DNA from: Diadema setosum
Taxonomy: Eukaryota; Echinodermata; Echinoidea; Diadematoida; Diadematidae
NCBI RefSeq assembly: GCF_964275005.1
Contig: NC_092702.1
Span: 3,597,501-3,661,500 of the forward strand
Direction of reading: 5' to 3'
Length of the DNA: 64,000 nt
The notes beneath the pieces are model-generated. The model saw only the letters and a list, made by a program, of their open reading frames with translations, was not told where the DNA came from and ran no database searches. Numbering within the stretch: the stretch's first letter is position 1; every line of letters begins with the position of its first letter. This document shows positions 12,206 through 24,000 of the stretch, piece after piece. The translations under genes were made by a program, and so were the position numbers.

Positions 12206-14522
12206 AAGCATTTTGACTAGATTGACGTTCTGGCGTGATCTTCGTATGTTGATCAAATTAATTAAAAATGTAATACTTTGTATCCGAGTTGGGGGGGGGG
12301 GGGAGGGAGTAATAACCTCAACCTGTTATACCTCGCGCCGCTCATACGATCTGTCATTCATCTTCTCCGTAACATTGACAATAAATGCTTTGTTTATATT
12401 CCGCAACGTCTATCAAAACGACTCTCAAATTGTGCAAATCAGGATCAAAATACAGCTAAAGTGGGCGGAAGCTATTTCTTCAACTGAAGTACAATGTAAT
12501 CACATCTTTCAGCAAAATTTAACTTTTTTTTTTCTCTACAAACAGACATCACTCCAGATTTTGCGACCTGCCACGCATGCACATTTGCGATTTCGTCAGA
12601 ATCGGCGTGATCGATTCCATTCATACAGGAGTATCGCTTTACGAGCACGCACATGAAACGTGCATGACACGAGAGCTACCTGCTGCAGTGTTATCTGAAG
12701 CAGCACGCGTGTGTGTGCCGGTGTGTCACGCACAACGGATAGACTGAGACCTAGGCTGGCTATACAGTATAGGCATACATCGACTCCAAGCGCAAGCAAC
12801 GCCGGAAAGTCCGCGATGCCGACGTGGGAAAAACCGCTGCTCTGCCGATTAAGTGAGCAACCATCACAGCCTCCTACTCAGGTTCTGAATCGAAGGAAAT
12901 TCTCCTATGTCAGCACGTCGCCGTTGACAATCATTTACTGCTATTTTGAGTTACAAAATCTGGCTATTTCATCGCATTCAGCATCTTGCCTCTCATTGTA
13001 TACAGGATGAAGAAACAGCGTTGCTTCGCCGAACTGCTGTGACTTTACGTGTCCTTGAAAACAACGTGCGGTAAACTAGATTCCCGTCCCTCCGGCTAAG
13101 CTACGTGGCTGTGTGGTAAGACATTCACCTGTTATGTATTCACCTGTATTCACCAGTCTTGTCGAGCATATAGGGCCTCTGGAAAGACATAAATTTAATA
13201 ATGCCCTCCCACTTTCAGCAAGCTTCCTCTGAATGTCAAACTTGAATATCTTGACTTCTTATTTGCAGTTTTGAGTGCTACTACTAGTAAATTGAGAGAA
13301 TTACTCTGTTATAAGTAGGGCCTAGGCCTAAATTTAAACTTTAGGCCTATGTGAATTTGTTGTAGTTCTATGACAGGAATGCATCAACTTCTGACTTGAA
13401 TCCCGGGCTTGAATCTGTTAGATTAACTGTAATTTTACTGTATTAGTTGCTTCCAGTTCTACAGCTGACTTTAGTAGCGTATTCCAGATTATACCAGGAT
13501 GATGATGATTGTGATCTGATGGAGACCAGCTGCAGAGTTTCTCCTCAAAACAAAATCGACAGTCTAGTCTAACAGTTAGTCTTTGACGGAAAGATCTGTC
13601 TGTACTATGTAGCTTTATCTGTTCGTCTGGGATATGTTCCACGGAGACTGCATCTGGCTTCACGGAATCCCTCCTATACGAAGGAGAGCGATAACGTAAA
13701 AAAAAATAAAGGACTCCTCCGGATCTTTCTGTCGAGTCTAGACCTAGAATCTAGTCTTTATCTGCTCCTTGACATTTTTGAATACAATAATTACATTTAG
13801 TTTATGTGTATTTGCTTTACTAATTACCCGGTTTACCTGGGACTCGTTCAGTGCCATTTGGCGGTATTGTAATGTACAGTACAGTGGTACCGAGTGCATC
13901 TGTTGAGTGTCGTTCATGCATAGGCACAAACATAACAGTTTGTTCATTGCGGACATAGGGCGCTAACGCACTGGTAGTAGCAATTTAATTAATCAAACCC
14001 TACTTTATTGAGTGACAGTTCCCTGTGCTGAGAGTGCTGAGTGTGGGCCTACATGTACATGTATCTCGAACATGCTCTCTAAGACAAAAAAAAAGAAAAG
14101 AACTTTATCTCGCGCATATGTCTGCTCCAAATTCTAGGAAGGAAGAACAGTGCGTATGCGTAGTGTCTTGAATGATACGTACAATATTACATGTACATGT
14201 TGTAGGCCAAACAAGGTTGTTGACTGAGCTACAACTGTGTAGTCAAAGAAGGAAATTTCACACCAACAATACACATACCCAGCCCGAAGGTAAAATAGCC
14301 ACCTTGTTGTATTTATCACCAATACTACACCTTCCCTTTAATTTTTTATTTTTTTTTATTTTTTTTTATTTTTTTTTTAATTTCTTTTTACTCTAGTAAC
14401 ATCACAAGCCTCATTTGGGCTGATTGTGCTTGTGAATCAAGACACTGCACAGTATGAGATTATTAAGACATGATGGAATTGAGCACAAGTTTTTCAAGTG
14501 ATATTTTCTTTCCTATTCGCAG
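12206..14522 (+). promoter_or_regulatory. P5CS upstream region; promoter and 5' exon expected here but not resolved
   Basis: No coding gene is seen. A stretch richer in CpG at about 12580-12850 is followed by a possible donor AA|GTGAGC at 12853, making it a candidate non-coding first exon for the gene whose next exon opens at 14523. This is weak: no TATA or initiator can be assigned. It also holds a G-run at about 12290-12303 and a T-rich stretch at about 14337-14390. Confidence 0.22.
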
Positions 14523-14653
14523 GTTCAGAATCTGGTCTTCTCTGGAAATAAAAGACAACCTTGCACTGTGAGCAACAAGGGTATAGAGGGAAGATCACCA
14601 GATACCTGAGAAGGTTATGCTTTAGATTTGACACACACCAATCTGCCACCGCG
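14523..14653 (+). other. ALDH18A1: 5' UTR part of the first coding exon of P5CS
   Basis: A pyrimidine-rich tract ending TATTCGCAG closes at 14522, a good acceptor, so the exon with the start codon seems to be preceded by an intron and at least one non-coding exon. The TAA at 14549-14551 is in frame with the ATG at 14654 and no ATG in that frame lies between them, which fixes the start. The start context has G at -3. The upstream exon was not located with certainty. Confidence 0.5.
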
Positions 14654-15043
14654 ATGTCGTCTGCTGTGCGAAATATCCTCTGCAGTGCTGCTCTGAAGAG
14701 AATCGGGTCTAGTGCCAAGACCCCTTTTCTTCAGGAGGAATCAAACTGTCTGTATCAGTCACAGCTCCAGGCCCGCAAGTTCTCACACTTGGGATCATCC
14801 AATGAATCTCACAGATCAGGGTATGGCAACACCCTGTTGGACTGTCCCACTCACAGACTCGTTGCCGGCAGCGTGAGTGCGCTGCGCAGCGTCTCGACGA
14901 CGTCGCTGGTGAAGAAGCCGGCGGTGTCGCGGGCGGAGCTGAAGCACTGCAAGAGAATCGTCCTGAAGCTTGGGAGTGCCGTGATCACGAGAGGGGACGA
15001 GTGTGGGTTGGCGCTGGGACGGCTTGCCTCCATCGTAGAACAG
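14654..15043 (+). CDS. ALDH18A1: P5CS coding exon 1 (leader and start of kinase domain)
   Basis: Residues 1-130. The first 25 or so are rich in Ala, Ser, Arg and Lys with no acidic residue, typical of a mitochondrial presequence. From about residue 100 the protein matches the glutamate kinase opening: [15 protein letters not shown] followed by [16 protein letters not shown], where KLGS is the conserved nucleotide/phosphate-binding stretch. The GC-rich second half (about 14860-15040) contrasts with the AT-rich surroundings. Donor CAG|GTGCTT, phase 0. Confidence 0.93.
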
Positions 15044-18000
15044 GTGCTTTTCAAGTTCTTTTTCTGCCTTCCTCTCCTAAGAATCTGTTATAGTACTTCA
15101 AAGGCTCATCAACATATTACGTGAAATACTGAGTTTATTCATGATTACTATTGATGTCAGCTGGCTTATCCTCTATCCATACTTCTTTGTCATTATAGAC
15201 CGATTCTGTGATGCGCTATGTGTATTTTTGGCATGGGCAGCGCCATTACTGCGGTGTCTCATCCGACCCCCCCTCCCACTCCCCCACCTCTCTCCCTACA
15301 TTAGCACGCGCACGGAATGAAAAACTGATGCATGGTTGTTTTAGCCAATGGGCGTCTCGTTCTGAGTGCGCGAATGCTTGCTTAGTGCGCGAACCTTTGT
15401 TACAAGTGCGCGATAAACATGTTGCCCGGGGGGTGGGGGAGAGGAGGGGGGTTGGCTGGGACACCGCAAAATGAGCTAATGGCTGCGCCCAATGCCACAA
15501 ATTGTCTGCTGCCCTCAACGAACCCGAATCGGTCTATTCCTTTGTGTACCTTGAATGCCTATTGGCACGAAAAGTCCCATAACATTGTATGCACTGTCCA
15601 AAGTCCCTGGTACAGAAAGGGTTAATGTGTGGCATTTTTTCCCTCTCTGGCTCAGGTATCAGAACTTCAGTCTACTGGCAGACAGGTCCTTCTTGTGACC
15701 AGTGGTGCCGTGGCCTTCGGCAAACAACTTCTCCATCATGAGGTCATGCTGGCCAAGAGTATCAAGCAGACCCTTGCCCCAAACCTTCGGGTAAGTTCCT
15801 CCTCCACCACCCCCTACACTTGTGAAGTAAGCTTGGTCTTGGCTTTTGCCTTGAAGTAAGAGACACTTCTTTTTTTTCTTTCTTTCTTTCTTTTTAAAGT
15901 GGGAGAAAGTGCCATGCCATGATAAGGGCACTGTCTATGGCAACCACCCACAAAAGCAAAGAAAGAAAGAAAAGCAAAACTACAACAACAGTAGTCAAGA
16001 CAAAAACTTGAATGAGCATACAATTTCATCAGTTCCTGAATAGTTTGAATCCATCTTAATGTACGTTTGGATCTTTAGGTATTAATTGGGATGGCATAGT
16101 TTTCAAGAGTGACACTGCATACATTGTCATGGTATGAAATTATAACATATTGTGACTAATTAGCAGGCAAAAAATCTTGAGGACAAAACTGTTGTAATCA
16201 GTTTCCTTGCCCTAATCATACTTGCAAGGCTCTTACTGTGGGTAGGGATCTTACTTTCAGCAACATTTCTTTTTTGATTATTGTCAAATTATTATTGTAT
16301 ATTTGATATCTTTAGTATATGTGTAGCTTTGTCTATGAGTACTTGAGGTGACAGTTATGTGGTACATTGTCTGAATTTGAGTTTAGTGTGAGATAGAGTG
16401 TGTAAATACTGATCTAGTGGAAGCTAACTCACTTGGGTTTTGATTTTCTCACCGTGCAGACGAATCCACTGCTGGATTCCAGAGCCTGTGCTGCGGCCGG
16501 TCAGAGCGGTCTGATGTCCCTCTATGAGGCCATGTTTGCTCAGTATGGACTGACCACTGCACAGGTGAGTGGACAGAGACTGATCTGATTGGCTGATAGC
16601 AAATTTGTCGGTGAAAACCTCCGACGAACTCGTTGATGAAACGCCCCCCTGTTGTGACAATTTCATAGTGGTGATGACTGCATTTCTGTAATGATTCTAC
16701 TGGTGGTATTAATTTTTTTCTGGTTATCATCACTACAGAATCCCATATGGCTGTTTGTTAACTCTTGGTGTGCCACGGTGTAACCCCCCTCCCCATGTGC
16801 CACATTATTCTGAGACTGCAATGCATGACCGCTTGAAAAACATTCTGTTTTTCAAAGCCATATGTAACTTTTTGTAGGAGCACTTCAATGCTACAAATGC
16901 ATTAAAGCACCATTGTGTAGGAAAAATTTCAAGCTTTGTTGTGATATAAATTCTATGGCAAAGCTATGGCTTTGAATCTTTTAGTGTACTGTGGCATGTT
17001 GAGATTTACCTATTAATTGTTGTGCAGGTGTGCATTTGAATGAAATATGCAAAAATGGCAAGCTGTTAGCTGAGTTGTGCATGGGAATGTGGCACACAAA
17101 CTTTTAAGCCATACAAAGTCTCCTCATTGCTCCCTGACTTTTTTTTTTTTTGTTACAGTCTGACCTCGACCTCAAGAAGAGAAGTTATTTCAAACTTGAT
17201 TAAAACTCCTACTAAACTCACACTATTTACCTGTGATATTCCCTTCAGAAACGTGTAGTGAATTTTACTTTGATTGTTTCAGTAGCCGAACTATAATTTC
17301 AAGTAGGCTAGCATAGATTACACCACTGTTGCTGTGTACACCAGCTACCACAGGGTCGGCAGCTACATTTTACATGTACATTAGCATTGTTTCTCCCATA
17401 TCCAGCCAAAATCGTTTATCCAGACATTGGCCAGTCCTACATGTAACATGACCGGATAACAGAGGGTGGACTGTATATATTTCCCTCACTCTTGGTGGCA
17501 AGTTTCTTCACATCACAACCTTTCTGTTTATTTCCCCTTGCTTCTGCTAATGCTCACTCAACTTGTCAGGTGCTGGTCACCAAGCCCGACTTCTACCACG
17601 ACTACACCTGCAGCAACCTGCGCGGCACCATCCAAGAACTCCTCCGCATGAACATCATCCCCATCATCAACAGCAATGACGCCGTCGTGCCGCCGCCCGA
17701 GGAAGACAAAGACCTGGCCGGGGTAAGAACGGAGGTAACGAACCCGCCAGAGACCGGCCAGTTTCGTTTTTATCGTAGATTCGAACTGGGCACCGGTCAA
17801 GGCACAGATCTCTCTTGACCTTCGATCTAACAATCGTAGAATAGATTTCATTTTCTTCTGCACAGTCGCAGCAAAGAGAATTGCTTTCAATATTTGGCCC
17901 AAACAACAAAACAAAGAAAAAGTAATAGAAAAATCATAATGTCATACTAATTATTGCATCCATAGAACAGCAGTGATAAATTTTCATGAAATTGAAACAT

Positions 18001-21000
18001 CAAGCAGATGTACAGTTTGTATTCAGCTGGAAGTGTCAGATAAATTATGTGCGGCCAAAATATTACTCATTGGGGACAATGGTGTCGGTTTCCTATATTT
18101 CTTCATTCCAATCACCATTCCATATTAGCATGCCTCAGAACCATTAGAAATTCCTTCACATATAATGCATGAAATAGCACTGTCTTTTTTCTTTTTTTTT
18201 AAACTCATTCTAAAACTAATGGAAGCATCCATTTTTGAAAATATCTTTTTTTTAAATCATGGATATGTAAGACCTCTATCCATCTGATTTTCATGAAATT
18301 GTCATTGTTGACTAAACAATGATGCTCACAGAAATAGTTCAGAAATATATTAGTTACGGTCAGACTGTGATCCGTAACCTCGAGGATAGCTATCTTCGAG
18401 GATAAGCTCTGGCCCCTTAACTATGACAGGCATTCACACAACGAAGCTTGTCCTCAAATGTAGCTATCCTCGAGGATAGGCTCACTGCCCCCCATAACTA
18501 TGCTTATCTTTAACCCTAAAAAGACTGGGGGGGGGGGGGGGGCCTAAAAGGCCCCCCCTCGACATTTCGCGCGATTACTCAGCAACACGCAATGCTCTCG
18601 CCGCGATGCTCTATGACTTTTTTCTTTCGAGTTTCCCGCACATTTTGACACCAAATTTGTGACGCCCGGTGGTACAGTTCTGAAGTTACATAACTTTTTG
18701 TACATGCACGTGAGACCGAAAATGGCTCAAAAATGTGATTTTGTGTACAAAGTCAATACAAATTGAGTTTTATCACATGGTTCATATAAATAGGCTTATT
18801 TTTACTCTCAATGGCTAAAATCAATTTGTTTTAGTAGCATTATGCTTCAAAAAGGGTCTGCCACAAATTTTGCCGAAAAAAACAACAAAAACAAAAGGTC
18901 GAAAAAACAAAGAAATACATAAGAAATTCATAAAACAATGAAATAAATAAGAAATTAATTTTGATACCGAATTTTTTTTTCTAGTACATTTGCTAAGAAT
19001 GCCCCAAAGAATATCTAGACCAAAAATGAGCACTTTGGGAGCTTTATTTACTGATTTAGATCAAAAAGTCTGATTTCTCGCATAAATTAGCATAATTAAT
19101 CAAAATAAAATAAAAGAAGACTATGTTGGAAAATTTAAATATACGAACTTGTAGATTACATCGCACACTACCATTGTGCAAATTTCTGCGGCGATCGCGC
19201 GATCCACGGCCGAGATCTTAAGGGGGGGCCCTTTAGGCCCCCCCCCCCAGTCTTTCGAGCTACCAAAATAGCCCAGTCTTTTTAGGGTTAAGTTCCTATC
19301 GACAAGTTCTGTCCACATGATGCTTAACTACGAGTGGGGATCCCCCTCTGCTTGTGATAGAGCACAAACCCTGATATATCTTGTGGATAGCTGTCTTCAA
19401 GTTAACTTCACGTTAGCTATCAATGAGTGCGTCTACACGATGCTTAACTACAAGCTTATCCTCGAAGATAGCTATCCTCAAGGTTAAAGATCACTGTCTG
19501 AACGTAACTAGTGAAACGTTTCAACTAATTACATTACTGTAAAACCAGACATTTTTGCATGCATTTTAATTTTGCAAATGTTGCAAGAGCCCAGGTTTGC
19601 AAGATGAACATGCATGTGAAAGTTCTTGTCTACACTATAATGTTTTGGATGCCAGTGGCAATTTGCAGAAATGTCATGCTGCGAAAAAGGCCATTGGCTT
19701 CATTTCGTGAAAATGTCATGCCATGAACATTTCTTGCTTTACAGTGCTCTGTCACTCTGACTATTAGGTAGCAGACAGTCAGAGTGAGAAATAGAGACAT
19801 TTTTTGTTCTCCCTGCTTTACACTGTTTTCCAGATTGCATGATATTGTACCACAATCTATTTCCAACACTTCACAGTTGACATACTTTTATTGCACAGCT
19901 ATAAAGTTGATGCTCGTGGGAATGTGTCTCTATTAGACTCTTACCCTTATGGTACTTTGTTCTATCAATTTCCTAAGGCTGTCCTTCAAGGAACTGTGTT
20001 CAGACGTGCATGTTATGATCCTCTCCAGTGCCATTGTGTTGCAATGAATTTGTGGTGAATTTTTTGCACTGTTACACATGTGTGGGTGTGTATCACTAAC
20101 ATAATGGCCTGCTGGTGGGGGCTAAGATCAACCACATAAAAAAAAGAGCTAGACAAATTATAGCTTACTGCATGAGCAAGAGCAATAAAATGCTGCACCC
20201 CAATACTAATGTTTAGCTTTCGCAGAATTGACATGCATGGCATGTTCAGTGGCACGTCAGGTCTAACTGCAATTAAAATTAATGGCCCTTTTCGTTTGTT
20301 TGTTGATTATTTGTTCAGACATAGATATATGAATATTTTTCCCCAAGTGTGGGCAAATGAACGTCTGTGTCATTCTCATTCATCATCTTCACGAGTCTGG
20401 TGTCAATCTGGGGGCACCATTATTAATTGTCCCCGCCGAACGAGTTCGAGCAGGGGACTATGAAACGGGCTCCGTACGTGTGTGTGTCCGTCTGTCTGTC
20501 CGTCTGTCTGTGCGTCCGTGTGTGATCAAAATGTTCAAAATGCTACTCCTTCGCCATTTCTAACCCGATTTTGATTCTGTTTGCTTTATATGATAGCACT
20601 ACATGGGAGCTTTGAAACTTCTATACAGAATTTCAGTTGTGACCTTTGACCTTGACCTTTGACCTATATTGTACATTTTGCTACCAAATGCTACTCCTTC
20701 GCCATTTCTAACCCGATTTCGATTCCGTTTGCTTTATATGATGGCACTAGGTGAGGGCTTCAAAACTTCTACACAGAATTTTGACCTTTGACCTTGATTT
20801 TTGACCTATATTGTACATTGCCTACAAAATGCTACTCCTTCGCCATTTCTAACCCGATTTCGATTCCGTTTGCTTTATGTGATGGCACTAGGTGAGGGCT
20901 TCAAAACTTCTACACAGAATTTTGACCTTTGACTTCTTTGACCTTTGACCTTGATTTTTGACCTATATTGTACATTTTGCTACAAAATGCTACTCCTTCG

Positions 21001-24000
21001 CCATTTCTAACCCGATTTCAATTCAGTTTGCTTTAAGTGATGGCACTAGGTGAGGGCTTCAAAACTTCTACACAGAATTTTGACCTTTGACTTCTTTGAC
21101 CTCCGACCTTGATTTTTGACCTGTATTGTACATTTTGCTACCAAATGCTACTCCTTCGCCATTTCTAACCCGATTTCGATTCCATTTGCTTTATGTGATG
21201 GCACTAGGTGAGGGCTTCAAAACTTCTACATTGAATTTTGACCTTTGACTTCTTTGACCTTTGACCTTGATCTTTTTACCTACATTGTACATTTTGCTAC
21301 TAAATGCTACTTCCGGCGGGGACATATATTACGCACCGCGTAATTTCTACTTTTCCTTGTTTGAGTTGTAATAGGACGTTAAACTACAGCAAATCATCTA
21401 CTGTTTCATTGAATTGAAGGATGAGATGACACACAACGAAAGAATACATGAACTTGTATACTAGGTAAGAAAACTGTGGACTTGTTTCCCCCTTCAAGGT
21501 TATCAGCATCAAAGACAATGACAGCCTGGCAGCCCGCCTGGCAATCGAAGTCAACGCTGATCTCCTCGTACTTCTGTCTGACGTCGATGGCATCTATTCG
21601 GCTCCTCCCGGTCTGGAAGGTTCTTCCCTTCTGAATACTGTCTACCCCGGTGATACAGCATTCATCACATTTGGGGGGAAGTCACGGGTGGGGCTGGGAG
21701 GCATGGAGTCTAAGGTGAGGATGGTGATTACATTTCATGTCCTTTGAAGTGTTGTCTTCTTCTGATCTACTCTCTATTAAAATTGATGACCCTTTTCTGT
21801 CCCTGGTTTTAGGACCCCTAATAAAGGTTCTACATCCCTTTTCTGAAAGTCACATAATTTTCATAGTTGATGAATTAATGTTTCCCAACATTATGTATGA
21901 AATCTTGTAGTAATACACCTCAAAGTTTTTTGAAAAGAAATTAGAACTTAAACCCCATGTCAGTTGGGAATACACTCCCCATATGTACCAAGAATAGCAG
22001 TTGGAATTTTTGAGGGGTCTGAATAAATTCACTGAAAACCTGTAGCATTTATTCCCCCTCAAAAAAAAACCAAAACAAAACAAAACAACAAAAAGTTTCC
22101 ATTCTTGTTATTCTGAGAAAAGGTCTGAATTACCCATCTCTACAATATACCAGCTTATAAAAGGGATCTAATTTTCACGGTTGCAAAAGGGACATACAAA
22201 CTTTAAATTTGATGTATATGATATGGTAATACCCCTTTTGCAAAGGAGTGCTCATTACACAAACTGATTCATGTGAAATGTTACTTATCCAGCACTTATC
22301 TATTTGCAATGTTCATGTGGTAGCATCTCTAAATTTATTTATACCTAATTACAAAATACTGTTAGTGTTATTGTAAGTGAACAGATGATTGCTTTAAAAA
22401 TCGTTTATCACCATTGCATAGAAATGTTCAAAGCAAACATATTTTTGTGGAAGTATTGTGCAACAACTTTCATTTTTGTTTTTCTCTGAAATCTAAGAGG
22501 GGATGGTTTTTATTGCAATTTGAGAATATTAAATATGTTCATAAAGAGTTTACAGTTTGTCAACTCATGCAGTCTACAAAAAAGTAGGAGGTGTATATCC
22601 TGATAACAGCTGTGAATGGTGTAGAGATGTACATTTTCAACAGCACGGTGTCGTAATTAATGTTTAAAGGTCAAGGCTGCCAACTGGGCTTTGGAACGCG
22701 GCTGCAGTGTTGTCATTGGCAACGGGATGAACAGGGACGACATTGTCCTCAACATTGTGAACGGGAGGAAGATCGGGACGTTCTTCACGGAGACAAAGCC
22801 CACTGGAGTGACCCCTGAGAACCAAGCTGTCTCAGCCAGAGAGGGGGGCAGAACCCTTCAGGCTCTCGCCCCAGAAGAGGTGTGATCTTAAACTCTCCAT
22901 TAATAATCAATTGTGTCTAAATTGATAAGCCAGTTCACAGTTTAGCAATGGTCGGCAGTGACCGCTGAGCCACAGACTTTTGAAGACATGGATTGATCCT
23001 TTCATTAGTTGCAAATTGCCTAGAAGAAACTGGTGATTTACTTGAAAGTGATGAAAGAATGACATTTGTTCATTATGTACATTCTGATATCCACCTAGTT
23101 CATACATAAATAATTGAAGTACAGTTGAAGACCTGTCCAGTTTTCAAATACCTCAGATGCCAGTCAGATTCAAGAGAAGGTCTGTGGTGACCTTTATGTG
23201 CACATGCTCAGATTGTAACTATAAACCAGCGTATTGTGTAGAGAATGCCTGGCTGGTATGATAAACTACAAGTTGTCGATGACAAGATGTTGCATAGCAT
23301 GTTGCTGACTATTGAAGATGTTGCACAAGAATTTGAGCATGTTGCAGCAACATGCTCAAGTCCCTTGTGGACCACCCTAACTCTACAATCAGGCATATTA
23401 TCAATGGTAATCACACTATTACAATATCCGTTAGACTCTGCGTTTGTTGAGTTTTCAGAAGCCTGTTGAAATATTATGGTATTCATGAGACTTTGAACTG
23501 AGTAACACTTGTCAATTTGATTTTGTTTGACAGAGAGCTGAAATCATTGAACGACTGGCTGACCTGTTAGTTCAAAGGTCAGAAACCATCCTAGCGGCAA
23601 ACCAAATGGATATCGACAACGCCCGCAGAAGTGAGTGACACCATCTTCGCAGTGTTTTGTGAGATATTCACAATCCTGTAGATATTCATAATTCTTGTTT
23701 GCAACAGCATGTGAAGTTGCCACATATTTATTATGCTGGAGTACAGGGTAGAGCATTTTTGCAGAAGAGAGTTTCATAGAATGCCTGTGATCACAGCATA
23801 TGTCCAGTTTAGGCATGCTACATGAATATTAAAGTATTGATTTTGCAGTCACTGAAGCTGGAATGTGATTATGAATAGTAACAAAAACTGACCTAATGCA
23901 AGCCACAAATTCACCCCTCGTCCATGAACCACTTGTTATGCAATACCTGCTCTTACAGGATAATTATCTGACACACCCAATGATACTTCCTTTTCGTTTC

